DNA from: Pinus tabuliformis | Taxonomy: Eukaryota; Streptophyta; Pinopsida; Pinales; Pinaceae | Length of the DNA: 64,000 nucleotides | NCBI GenBank assembly: GCA_031772625.1 | Contig: CM062818.1 | Coordinates: 1,283,698,277 to 1,283,762,276 of the forward strand | Reading direction: 5' to 3' | In this document: positions 34,301 through 45,148 of the stretch, one piece after another | Numbering within the stretch: position 1 is the stretch's first letter | How the letters are laid out: the number at the start of each line of letters is the position of its first letter | Made by a program: the position numbers and the translations under genes | Notes under the pieces: model-generated | The model's database searches: none | What the model saw: the letters and a program-made list of their open reading frames with translations, nothing else | Told to the model about the DNA's origin: nothing

Positions 34301-34599
34301 TGTTCATTTACATGCATAGCCGTAGAATGTTTGGATGTTTCAAATTGCATGCCTAGGATAGTCAGATTACACACATGTTAACTTAGCATTCTTTCGAAGC
34401 AAATCCTCTTAGCAATTAGTTATATGAATGGTGTGTTGAAGCATTTTATTTTAGTCTTTTCCTCACTATAGTAGACAAGAGTTCATTTAGTGTAATTTTC
34501 CCCATTTTTCTCATTGGTAATCAAGCTTCTTTTGAATCAATAGAAGGTTAGTTTAAGAAACCATAATGCTATATCGCCAGCTTAGTAGTGACAAAGAGC

Positions 34600-35440
34600 A
34601 GACCCATTACATCTTCTTGTGTATACAACACTGTCATATAACTCATTCAGCTACAAGAGATGTTGCTGTTGTGCCCCAGAAATATCTAGGTCCCACTGAA
34701 CTGCAGTCTTAAAGTATTGATATTGAACTTGATTGGTATTAAGACTGACTTCCCAAAGACCAATTCATATGGTGTTTGAATGGTACTATTCCTCTAGGTA
34801 GTACTATATGCCCACAAAGCCTCTGGTAACTTCTTTTCCCAATCCTTTTTGTTCATATTAACTATTTTGGTAAGGATTATTTCAATCACTTTATTCATGG
34901 ACTCCACTTGACTGTTGGCCTATGGATGGTAAGGTGATGACTTCCTATGGTGGATCTTATATTTCTCCATAATTCCTTTCACAATATTGGAAGTGAACTG
35001 GGTTCCATTGTCAGAAACTATTTCCCTCAGCACACCAAATCTCACAAAAAATTCTTCAAATAGAAAATCAATTAAAAAATATTCGGTAGCATATAAAACA
35101 ACTTTAGCCTCTACCCACTTTGTAACAAAATCAATACAAACAATAATATACTTTTTATTTAAAGATGGAGGTGAAATTGGTCCTACAAAACCAATTTCCC
35201 ATTTTTCAAAAGGTTCAATCATCACTTGAGCACATAAAGGAATTTTATCTACTTGCACCGGGAAACCCATCCGCTGACAACTATCACACTTTCTAACATA
35301 TATTTTTGCATCCTTAAAAAATATATGGACAAAAGTAGCCTACATGTAGTACCTTGTATGTTGTTCACTTATCACAAAAGTGACCCTCACACGATTCATC
35401 ATGGGCTTCCTTAGGGATGTCAAACCTATCTCCCTCTTGA
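34600..35440 (-). pseudogene. T5 integrase (broken)
   Basis: The longest clean piece, 35270-34920 minus, has FEKWEIGFVGPISPPS, YIIVCIDFVTKWVEAK, EIVSDNGTQFTSNIVKG and ends HHRKSSPYHP. After a stop the reading continues with an NSQVESMNK-like segment, so the D-D-E triad can be traced. Further on (about 34880-34600) a degraded C-terminal part includes LPEALWAY. The upstream zinc-binding part is poorly preserved around 35280-35430. Confidence 0.8.
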
Positions 35441-36305
35441 ACACCTGTGAGTAATCAAGTCAACTCCTGTGTAAAATAGTTCTCCTTGTATCCATGAATA
35501 TGAAGCATTTATGATATTATGCTTTTCTCTAGTGGACAAATGTGGTGGTGTTTTTCCTATGGCCAAATAATTGGTTATGTTTTCAAACCACAGGGAATTA
35601 GTAGACATAACAAACAAATGCTCATCTGGAAATAAATCATCAACAAAAACAATTTTACCTGGATTATTAAGCCTAGATAAGAAATCAACTACAACATTCA
35701 ATTTACTAGGCCTATCAATTATGGTAATATTAAATTCCTACAACAATAGTAACCACCTAGTAATTTGTCCACTAGTCAAAGTTTTATTCATTAGATATTT
35801 AATTGCAGAATGATCCGTACAAAAAATTCATATATGGTAATGTAATGTATGAATTTTTTAATGGTAAATACTACATCTAAAGATTTGTTTTTAGTTACCG
35901 TGTAATTCAACTTAGTAGAAGATAAATTTTTATTGGCATAATAGATGGCATAGGGTGCCTGATTTTATTCTTGGCCCAAAGATGCACCTATAACAGTCTT
36001 TGAAGCATCATAGGAGATGTGAAAGGGAAGTGACCAATTAGGTCCCCTCAGGATGGGTGCCCTTACTAATTTTACCTTCAAGTACTCATAGGCTCTTTGG
36101 AAAGATTTAATTTAGGAGAAATCACTATCCTTAGCCAAGAACCGAAAAAGAGGATAGGCTGTCCTAGAGAAGTTCTCAATGAACCTCTAGCAGTATCCTG
36201 CATGACCCAGAAAACCTCTCACCTCTTATTGTGTTTTAGGTACTGGTAGGTGCGTGATAGCTTCTATTTTAGTTGGATCTACTTGTATACCCTTTCTAGA
36301 AATAA
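35441..36305 (-). pseudogene. T5 end of RT and RNase H (broken)
   Basis: On the minus strand from 36305: ISRKGIQVDP (RT end), then a connection segment RGFLGHAGYCRRFIENFS. RNase H follows with FHISYDASKTVIGASLGQ, LDVVFTIKKFIHYI, FVRIDHSAIKYLMNK and RWLLLLQEFNI. The piece 35701-35426 continues with VVDFLSRLNN and a linker. Several TAA/TAG stops occur. It joins the RT part at 45149 once T6 is removed. Confidence 0.82.
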
Positions 36306-36310
36306 TATGG

Positions 36311-37362
36311 TGTCACACGGAATGAGTCGTTCTTGCGGACAAGACCGACCTCCCTAGTATCTAATGATATCTAGCGACAAGCAAGGCAATCAAATTCTAT
36401 CTTTCTCTAAATATGCAGTTTATAAATAAAGGCAAACAAGTGTTTTAGGCCTACCTTGGGTCCAATGCAATTTTGTGGAAGCCTCACTCCGTTGATCCAG
36501 ATGAGCTCCCTTGTAGAGAATCTGCAAACACAAACAAGCACACAAATTAAATAGCACCTGAAAAGCCAATATAATAAAGCATACTTATCATGATGATCAA
36601 GGAATTCATGAAACATATCACATAAGACAATTTGTTGAGAAAAATGAATCTGATTGTATTAATTCAAATCAAAGAAGAACTTTACAACCTGTGCCTTGAT
36701 GTTGTACAAGCTCCTCCCAGGATCCAACAAGAAGTCTCCTCTACTTTGACAAGTGTCACTCTCTTCCCAATGAAGCCAAAAGGTATGTGATCTCTCCTCT
36801 CAAGCTTAACTAGGAAGTCTCAATTCCACCAGCATTTACCCTAAAAAATGTTCAGCTTCTAACCTCCCTAGCAACTAGCCCAATGCCTTAATTTATAGTG
36901 CAATGGAGGGAAGTTACTAGGTCCACCTTCAAAGGGATAAAGCCCTCCTTCGAAGGGATAAGCTCCTCTCATCAAGGGATTAGCTACTTTAGTTTTGGGA
37001 TGCATGAACCACCTAGGAGCAAACCATCCACGTCAAGATTCCTTCTAGAATCATCTAGAATTAACCCAAAGTGAGTTTTTAAGAATAAACTTGTGCCTTT
37101 TTGACTTTCACAGGGGTCCGCACCCACTCCTTTAGGGACAGAGCGGGTAGGTCCGCAGGTAACATGACCAAGGGGTGCGGGACCACAGGCAACAGTGAGA
37201 GAAAGTGCGGAACCAGAGCTTTATTGATTTTTAAGGACTTTCTCTCATTTTCAAAGCTTGACATGAGAAGTTGAGGTTTGAGACTTGTTAAGGAGGACAG
37301 TATGAATGATGATAGACCCATACTAACTGCAAATAGTCATGGTGACAATATTTTGTGTAACA
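36311..37362 (-). repeat. T6 3' LTR (1052 bp)
   Basis: It starts TGTCACACGGAATGAG and ends TTTGTGTAACA. It matches 44113-45143 except for scattered substitutions and an extra ~21-bp partial duplication near 36945-36965 (aagccctccttcgaaggga). The minus-strand purine tract TTTAGGGGGCAATT abuts at 37363-37376. Confidence 0.93.
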
Positions 37363-39490
37363 AATTGCCCCCTAAAGTGCGAAGTCTGTAGTAGATGAGG
37401 ATTTCATTTATCATCTAAGAAGAGTGAAGTACTTTATCATTTCGAGGTTCATCTTGTGGAGAGCCCGGTTGGAACCTGTAAAAACATTCAATGCAAAATA
37501 TATATATGAGATCATATCATCACTGAGGTAGGCATTCCCATACTCAGATCAAAACTGACTAGAAAACTAACTACTGCTCTGATATAGGAATGATCTTGTA
37601 ATACATCACAAGTATAGACACATGTAGACACAATATGGACGCAACCATCTGTTTATGAATAGTCCACTGTATAATGAATACAAAATTCCTCGCAGCCTAG
37701 ATGGTGGAAACTAGATCTAGGGTCTTGATTTCTACTTCCCGAAATAGTACGATTCTAACCATGTGAATGAATGTGTCGAAGTCGAACATGGTAGGAACCA
37801 CTTGATTACCAGTTAGTGATGTAAATTGTTAACAAGTGTGAGAGAAACCACCAGTAATGTCAATGGCTCTCAAAGTACTCAGTACAATCCATGAGATGTG
37901 AATAGATGTGTTGATGTCGAACATGTCACGGAATCCTTTGATCGAAGGTCAATGATGCAACCTATCGTCGAAGGCGAGAAACCTGCCATTGAGGCATGCA
38001 GATCCCAAGGTACTGACAATTTCTAGATCATCTTTCTAGATAATGAGCTGGAGTCGATAGAAAGCGATCCGTCATAGGCAAGCCCACAACACGAAATCAT
38101 AGATCAAGTTTGAAGAAATTTAGTTGCAAGGACTGAATCAGGGATGGTCAAGATGGATGACAAATATTTTGCAACTGAATGGTTTATTTGCACCGACCTC
38201 TTGAACACATAATGACACAGTAGATGGTTTGGTGACAATTGACCCAAAGTTAATACCCAGAAACCAGTTGAAGACTTTCAATATGGTTTGATCAACTATT
38301 AGGCAAAGGATTTCCAAATCGAGGTGAGTAAAAAGTGTCGTGTTCAAGAGTGGTTACAAAGTATGACAAACAGGCTCATTTTTCTCTCTTTTCCCCCACC
38401 ATTTCTGGCAAGTACCTCTTTATTTTTGACAAGCTTAAGGAGGATAACATTTGCTTGATTATAAGCTCATCCTTCGGATGAGTCTAACTTAGTTTAAATT
38501 CGAACCCTAAGAAGGAGTGGTCCGTTCCTATTTGTAATTGAACAGGTCCTTTACTGTTAAATTTTAACAAGTCCAGTATAGGAGAAACTCGGCATTTTTC
38601 AATTTTAGAGAGTCTGAAAAAACTTAAGAAGACTCCATGGTTGTCCTTTTTCGTGTCTCCCAAGCCCGAAAAAGTATAAAATAATACTTGAGAGAACCGC
38701 TTGATCATTACGACCAAGGAGTACTTTTCATAATTAGTGCCTCTGATCCGAAAAAGTAAAAAAGCAATCAATGACACATCGTTTTATAACCAATATCGAA
38801 TTCAAAACGACAAAAATCCGGCAATCTTTTCATGTTTTTATGGTCAGAAAAGGGCTGTAAGTGGACCGTCTTTTTAGTTCCATTTTAACGAGCTTAAAAG
38901 GAAAAACTCGACAATCTTTTCATGTTTTAGGAGTCAGAAAAGAGCTTAAAGGTGACTCTAAGGTTTCACTTTTTCGTAAGTTTTAACGAGTTCGAAAAAA
39001 TGATAAAAATGTACTCATATGGCCGACTTTCAACTTAATTTACAAGCAGGAAAAGATGGAAAGAACTTGACATTTTCATTTGTTTTACGAGAATGAAAGA
39101 TAGCAAAATAATCTCGGGATTTTCACGAGTTTAACGAGTCTTGAAAATAACTGAAATTGACTCGAGATAGGTTTCATTTTTACAAAAGCTTGAAACAGAG
39201 AAAAACTATGCTTCAAAGTAGTTTCATTTTTACACAAGCTTGAAATAGAGAGAAAACTGTGCTTGATGCCCCCTAAGCATAACTGCTAAAGCGCATGCCC
39301 CCCAGCTTCATTTCATTCAACTAAGTACATTAATTAATATCTGGATGGAATGAAGGTTCAGTTATGAGATCATTTGAAAGAATCGACCTACAACTGTAAG
39401 AAAATTATGCAAAAAAATTGAAATAACTAACCTAAATATACAACTTAACATTTATGAGATCTAGTCAAACTCTCGACTCAATTAGAGGAG
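37363..39490 (-). other. T6 3' noncoding region, proximal part
   Basis: It has no convincing frame. About 37363-38350 is alignable with the same region of T4 (phrases such as gataatgagctg and gtcgaacatg). From about 38580 hairpin units begin: GAGTC 38610-38614 with GACTC 38631-38635, GAGTC 38931-38935 with GACTC 38954-38958, CGAGTC 39135-39140 with GACTCG 39159-39164, and CAAGC 39235-39239 with GCTTG 39261-39265. Confidence 0.7.
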
Positions 39491-39492
39491 GA

Positions 39493-40385
39493 TTTGTTTC
39501 ATTTTTTAACGAGCTTGACACAGGAAAAGAACTATGCTCTGATTCGGTTTCATGTTTATGCAAGCTTGAAACAAAAGACTATGCTTGTTATAAGTTCGCA
39601 TGCCCCTAGCATAATGACGCAAATCAAGGTACATGCCCCCCAAGCTTCATTGCATTCAACCAGGTGGATGAAATGAAGGTTTACTTTCAAAATCTTGGAA
39701 AGACTCGTGGGAGTTGTTTCATTTTTTAGTGAGGTTGACACAAGAAAAGAACTATCCTCAAAATGCTTGTTTCATTTTTCAAACGAGCTTGACACAAGAT
39801 AAGGAAATATGCTCATGACTGCTCTCTCCAATCTACCTAACAAGGAACTATACTCTAAAATCCTTGATTCATTTTCTAATGAGCTTACACAAGACAAGGA
39901 ACTATGCTCTAAAAACCCTGTTTCATTTTTTAATGAGGTTGACACAGGAACAAAACTATCCTCGCTGACTACTCTCTATAATATACCTATATAACCTAAA
40001 ATCTACCCGATTCATTTTTTAATGAGGTTGACTCAGTAACAGGAACTATCCTTTAACACCTTGTTTCATTTTTTAACGAGGTTGACACAGGAACAAAACT
40101 ATCCTCGCACTCACTGATTCATTTTTTAACGAGGTCGACACAGTAAAAGGAACTTTCCTCGAACCAACTGATTCATTTTTTAATGAGGTTGACACAGGAA
40201 AAGAACTGTCCTCACACTCATTGATTCATTTTTTAACGAGGTCAACACAGTAAAAGGAACCTTCCTTGAAAAAACTGATTCATTTTTTAACGAGGTTGAC
40301 ACAGGAATAGAACTGTCCTCATAACAACCTGTTTCATTTTTAACGAGGTTGATACAGGAAAAAACTATCCTCACGCTCACTGATC
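39493..40385 (-). repeat. Tandem ~54-bp hairpin repeats in T6
   Basis: About twelve units share a start like GATTCATTTTTTAACGAGG, then TTGACACAGGAAAAGAACT, then a complementary CCTC. Eight run nearly without spacers from about 40009 to 40383. Each unit contains a short stem whose two arms stay complementary when the sequence changes: GAGC 39511-39514 with GCTC 39536-39539, GAGG 39731-39734 with CCTC 39756-39759, CGAGG 40077-40081 with CCTCG 40103-40107. Tandem repeats in the 3' untranslated region are known for Tat/Ogre elements; the covarying stems are my observation. Confidence 0.88.
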
Positions 40386-40430
40386 ATGGCTTCCAACTGG
40401 AAGAAAGAAATGTCAATGGACACACCTTGA

Positions 40431-42158
40431 TCATGGCTTCCAAGAGGTCTTCATCAAAAGGAAGAATAGTTCTCTGGAAGGAAAAAATGTCAAGGGAGTC
40501 AAAAGGGATAAGAACATCGCGTTCAAGTAATCCATAGAGTTTTCCATGTCAATTATTGAATCTAAATCAAAGGAAGGTGAGCAAATAGAGAGAGGCGCAC
40601 TTACATCGGTAACTGAAAACATGGGACCAATTGCCACATAATTAACCCGTGGCGGGGTAGATACCAATTTAGAATCAGGAACATTTAGGGGTGTTATATT
40701 ATTGGTAGTTGAAACAAGACTAGGGAATGAAAGGTAGTCTACAGTCACAATATTTCCATTGTGAGGGAAAGACATCACGCGAAAGAGTGTCGATACGACA
40801 ACTTTCATTGCATAAACATAGTCTCTCCCAAGGAGTAAATTGAAATCCAAGGGACCTCGAACTACCATAAGATCAACATAGACAGTTTTACCTTCCAAGG
40901 TAATAGAAAACTTAGGAAGGATCCCTAAAGGTTCACTAATGGTTTTGTTAAAATCTTTCAGATTTTGTGTAATAGGTGCAAGCTGAGGGGAACCAAAAGC
41001 TTTCCAAGCAGTTGACGATAAAATACTAACAGAAGCACCTTCATCTACCTGTGTGCGGTGCATGTCCCTACCACCAACCTTGACAATGATTTGGAAAGGG
41101 ATGGAGGAAGGAAGACGAGGTTCTGTCAGTCTATTGCAATCAAAGGAAAAGACCTCAGTACTTGGAGGGGGTTCTATAGAAACAGCTGAAATGCCCCCCG
41201 GCATAGAAGAATCTGATGTAACAAGAAGAACCTGAGTGGTATGAAGTTCACTCTCTAAAGGGAGAGTGGGATCGACCGAATGTGAAATTGAATCGACCAC
41301 TTGATCAACTAATGGATCATCAACCTGAGTGATATGAGTTTCACTCTCCAATGGAAGAGTGGGATCGACTGTACTTGAAATTAGATCAATCACTCTGTCA
41401 GTTGACGGTAGGTTGGGAGAAAGTTCACAGTAACCAGTTGGAAATCCTGGCTGTGGAGCAGTAAGGTTTTCCAACAATTTTGAGGCTTCATCCATGTGAG
41501 GGCAAATGTGATTTTGATGACTCCCTTTGTATAACTTACAAGGAAACCTAACTTTACCCTTTTTCCCAGGAACCTGACTATCACTGGTTGATGGATCAAA
41601 GGAAAGTTGATGAGATTTTTCTGACCATACTTCCAAGACCTTTGGAATACCATGACAATTGATAAGGAAGTGGTCACCCTTACAAAGCCTGCAAGGGTAT
41701 TTGGGTTTACGATGCATGTCAGAGTTTTCCTCAACACAACTAACACTTACAGTCGTGGTTGGTTGGTTGACTTCTTTCTTATCTTGCTTCTTCTTCTTCT
41801 TCTTCCTCTTCCCTTTCTTCTTATTCTTAGCCACCTGGTTACTAGCATCAAGGCTTTTACCAAGTGAAGAGGAAGAAATGGAGGAAGAAAAATTAAGCGA
41901 AGAAGGTAAAGGGTCAACAGAAGGTTGGTGATGTTGAGATGGTGAACTCCATTGAGGTGAAGCATTCGGTTGAGGTGGAACAATTGGAGTATTTGGGGCC
42001 AACGAAGTTGAAAATAACCATATCGGTAAACCTATTGTAAATCCAGGTAATGACGAAGTAGCCATATAAGGAGGACCAACATTTCCAAAGTAAGGAAAAG
42101 TACTAGGATTCTCGTTAAGAGGGGTTACTTGGTTGGTAAATTCCGGAACAGTTGCCAT
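40431..42158 (-). CDS. T6 gag-protease protein, 575 aa, intact
   Basis: The first ATG on the minus strand is at 42158 (MATVPEFTNQV); a frame extended three codons upstream would need a TTG. The N-terminal ~110 residues are proline/serine/asparagine-rich and include GFTIGLPIWLFSTS. A basic run (KNKKKGKRKKKKKKQDKK) follows, then a zinc knuckle CRLCKGDHFLINC (C-x2-C-x3-H-x4-C) and a second, degenerate one, CKLYKGSHQNHIC, with tyrosine for the second cysteine. The middle has the repeated phrase VDPTLPLESE twice. The retropepsin-like part (about residues 370-460) reads QVDEGASVSILSS...GPLDFNLLLGRDYVYAMK: fold-level motifs are present, but the triad is D-E-G instead of D-[ST]-G. It is expected to make particles for a non-autonomous element; protease activity is doubtful. 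Confidence 0.88.
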   Translation of the reverse strand: MATVPEFTNQVTPLNENPSTFPYFGNVGPPYMATSSLPGFTIGLPIWLFSTSLAPNTPIVPPQPNASPQWSSPSQHHQPSVDPLPSSLNFSSSISSSSLGKSLDASNQVAKNKKKGKRKKKKKKQDKKEVNQPTTTVSVSCVEENSDMHRKPKYPCRLCKGDHFLINCHGIPKVLEVWSEKSHQLSFDPSTSDSQVPGKKGKVRFPCKLYKGSHQNHICPHMDEASKLLENLTAPQPGFPTGYCELSPNLPSTDRVIDLISSTVDPTLPLESETHITQVDDPLVDQVVDSISHSVDPTLPLESELHTTQVLLVTSDSSMPGGISAVSIEPPPSTEVFSFDCNRLTEPRLPSSIPFQIIVKVGGRDMHRTQVDEGASVSILSSTAWKAFGSPQLAPITQNLKDFNKTISEPLGILPKFSITLEGKTVYVDLMVVRGPLDFNLLLGRDYVYAMKVVVSTLFRVMSFPHNGNIVTVDYLSFPSLVSTTNNITPLNVPDSKLVSTPPRVNYVAIGPMFSVTDVSAPLSICSPSFDLDSIIDMENSMDYLNAMFLSLLTPLTFFPSRELFFLLMKTSWKP

Positions 42159-44091
42159 TATATTCAACTTCAGTGAATTTTATTAACAATTTAAAACTAA
42201 AATTAACAATTCACAATTCACACCTATGGTCTCTAAAAGTAAAAACAAACAAATTAACACGTGCTATCAAATCTAGGAGTCAAACCACACACAAATAGTA
42301 ACTTTCCGTACCAAAAACACTAGTTGGTGATGAAATCCAACGTCGCAGAATTCAATACAGAAATGGTGGTTGGAACAGTTACCCCGACAACCTACTTAAT
42401 GAATAGACTGGCACAAGTTTCTCCACTAAACCGTCTCGAGTGAAGAGAACCCCCCAGAAAATCCAAGTGAGTCTAGCCGACGTCTGCTCTAAGTACAGTG
42501 GGATCTTCCCTCCACCGTCACCTTAGGAAAGAATCCTATAGAATATGGCCACTATGGTTACCAACGGAAACAAATATACCTGGGGGAATAGTCTGTGATC
42601 CGATACACATGCAAGGGCAGAGTAGCAAGCTCAATCCCCTTGAAGGCTCCTTGACATAATCCAAGGTTTACCAACAAGTGACCCCAGGCTCCTCGACAAT
42701 GGTTAATCTGAGGTTTACCATTTTTAATACATGTATATCTTCTATCGTTCCCAATGAGGAAGGATTGATTACCCCACTGGTTCAGATATGATCTCGTGCT
42801 TGACTCCTTTAAGAGGAGCTTCCCAGAGCATAGATGTAACAATTGGAATTTATCTCCTACCGCAAGATACAATTACTTGTTTGTTTTACTGTCTTGGAGA
42901 GTTAACTAAAACCTATTCCAAGACACTAGCCTAAGCTAGATTGGTGGAAAGAGCCCTAAAAATGGAAAAATTACTAGATGAATTTTAATTAAGCGTTGTG
43001 TTATTTAGGCTGTTATTAGTCAAAATGGTAAATGAATATGAAACCAATGGTGTTATGACCCGACCCAAAACTGAATGCAATCGAATATGATAATGTAATC
43101 TTTTCAATTCGATGAATCCTAACTAAAGTAAAGAGAGAGTTTCCATTCGCTTCCAACAATGCAAAAAATTGATCACTAAGAGAAAATATAACAAATTCTC
43201 TAATGCACTAATTTCATCAAGAAAAACTAATGCAAATCAATTCCAAAACATTTTTTTATTTTTATTTTTATGTGTTAAAAACAAGCATAAAAATTTATAA
43301 ATTCAAATCAAAGAAAGCTGATCTAAATCTACGATTGATTTTTCAGAATGTAAACTATGCAATTGTAATCTATGCACAATTCACTTGAAAAATATGCAAA
43401 TGTAATCTATGCACATTTTTCGTTCATATTCTGAAATGAGAATTCTAATTATGCAAATGTGATCTATGCAAGAGAATTCTCAAACACAAGATGATTCTAA
43501 TGTAATCTAAGAACCAATCAAGTGCAAGTCAAGAAAATTGGGTGAGTTTTCCAAAGATCAAAAAATAAAAACACTCAAAGGCGATTAACACTCATACACA
43601 ATTGTGAAAATTGTGAAAAGACTGGGACAAACCTCCAAGTAATGACCAAAGGAAATCAAATTAAGAATTTCTCAAAAAAAAGACTAAAAACACCCAATTG
43701 GTAAAAGCTTAAAACAAGAATGCCAATGGAACTTAACTCACAAGGAACTTTTGTCAAGACATGTGCAGATCTGGGCAGAGGCTAAAAACACATTAACAAA
43801 TCCTAAGCTGACTGAAAGAGAAAATCTTAAGTTTTTCAAAATTTTGACAGGGTCAGTAGGCCCCCGGTTCACCCAGGTGCGGTACCGATCTGTGTGTAAA
43901 GCAAAAGTGCGGATAGGTTCGCACTGTGTTACAAGCAGAGGGTGCGGTCCTTTCCCAAAAGTATGAAAAACAAAAAATAATTCAAGATCTACTAAACCTA
44001 CCCAATCCCACACACATCAAGCCAAAAACCAAAAACAAAGACACAATTTCTCAAGTCAAAGTAAAAGCAAAGGAAAAATAAAAAATTCAAG
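42159..44091 (-). other. T6 5' leader (noncoding)
   Basis: About 1.9 kb lie between the PBS and the gag ATG on the minus strand. It is AT-rich with A-rich runs around 43200-43320 and a repeated 'atgcaaatgtaatctatgca' theme at 43350-43480. A 91-codon frame (44013-43738) is not recognised. The remainder shows nothing definite. Confidence 0.5.
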
Positions 44092-44109
44092 TCCCCAGCA
44101 GAGTCGCCA
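44092..44109 (-). other. T6 primer-binding site (Tat/Ogre type)
   Basis: On the minus strand TGGCGACTCTGCTGGGGA, separated by three bases from the 5' LTR (44113). It is the same site as in T4 with two substitutions. Confidence 0.88.
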
Positions 44110-44112
44110 TTT

Positions 44113-45143
44113 TGTCACACGAAATGAGTCGTTCTTGCGGACAAGACCGACCTCCCTAGTATCTAATGATATCTAGCGACAAGCAAGCCAATCAAATTCT
44201 ATCTTTCTCTAAATATGCAGTTTATAAATAAAGGCAAACAAGTGTTTTAGGCCTACCTTGGGTCCAATGCAAGTTTGTGGAAGCCTCGCTCCGTTGATCC
44301 AGATGAGCTCCCTTGTAGAGAATCTGCAAACACAAACAAGCACACAAATTAAATAGCACCTGAAAAGCAAATATAATAAAGCATACTTATCATGATGATC
44401 AAGGAATTCATGAAACATATCACATAAGACAATTTATTGAGAAAAATGAATCTGATTGTATTAATTCAAATCAAAGAAGAACTTTACAACCTCTGCCTTG
44501 ATGCTGTACAAGCTCCTCCTAGGATCCAGTAAGAAGTATTCTCTACTTTGACAAGTTCTAGTCTCTTCCCAATGAAGCCAAAAGGTATGTGGTCTCTCCT
44601 CTCAAGCTTAACTAGGAAGTCTCAATTCCACCAGCATTTACCCTAAAAAATGTTCAGCTTCTAACCTCCCTAGCAACCAGCCTAATGCCTTAATTTATAG
44701 TGCAATGGAGGGAAGTTACTAGGTCCACCTTCAAAGGGATAAGCTCCTCTCATCAAGGGATTAGATCCTTTAGTTTTGGGATGCATGAACCACCTAGGAG
44801 CGAACCATCCACGTCAAGATTCCTTCTAGAATCATCTAGAATTAACCCAAAGTGAGATTTTAAGAATAAAATTGTGTCTTTTTGACTTTCACAGGGGTCC
44901 GCACCCACTCCTTTAGGGACAGAGCAGGAAGGTCCACAGGTAACATGACCAAGGGGTGCAGGACCACAGGCAACAATGAGAGAAAGTGCGTAACCAGAGC
45001 TTTATTGATTTTTAAGGACTTTGTCTCATTTTCAAAGCTTGACATGAGAAGCTGAGGTTTGAGACTTGCTAAGGAGGACAGTATGAATGATGATAGACCC
45101 ATACTGACTGCAAATAGTCATGGTGACAATATTTTGTGTAACA
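44113..45143 (-). repeat. T6 5' LTR (1031 bp)
   Basis: It starts TGTCACACGAAATGAG and ends TTTGTGTAACA. CTATAAAT on the minus strand (44693-44700) is a candidate TATA box, conserved in the other LTR at 36891-36898. It differs from the 3' LTR by a few percent plus the ~21-bp indel. Confidence 0.93.
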
Positions 45144-45148
45144 GATGG

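Larger units (their letters stand above)
31021..34590. other. AT-rich interval without recognised genes
   Basis: No frame here resembles a known protein. It holds a 27-nt perfect palindrome (31251-31277), a patch of repeated 'cctgtagg/cttgtagg' phrases around 31600, and a diverged direct repeat at about 33196-33420 and 34055-34300. The left end may be the tail of T1. The right end should contain the 3' LTR of T5, but its boundary is not visible. Confidence 0.4.
36311..45143 (-). mobile_element. T6: non-autonomous gag-protease LTR element, well preserved
   Basis: An 8.83-kb element with LTRs of 1052 and 1031 bp (TGTCACACG...GTGTAACA) and a Tat/Ogre-type PBS on the minus strand. It has an intact 575-codon gag-protease frame and a 3' region with tandem hairpin repeats. 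Flanks are TATGG (36306-36310) and GATGG (45144-45148), a 5-bp duplication with one change. It sits in the RT of T5. No RT, RNase H or integrase sequence is present in the 6.75-kb interior, so mobility would depend on a partner element. Confidence 0.92.

Noticed and set aside
39493-40385. CRISPR-like regular repeats
   Set aside because: The units are imperfect, contiguous and lack unique spacers of constant length; the setting is a plant LTR element.
41790-41835. Lysine run as a nuclear gene's localisation signal
   Set aside because: It is part of the T6 gag protein next to zinc knuckles and is present in T4 too, so it is more likely nucleic-acid binding in gag.
43738-44013. 91-codon minus frame near the T6 PBS as a gene
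   Set aside because: It lies in the leader and matches LTR-like phrases; no domain and no counterpart in T4.
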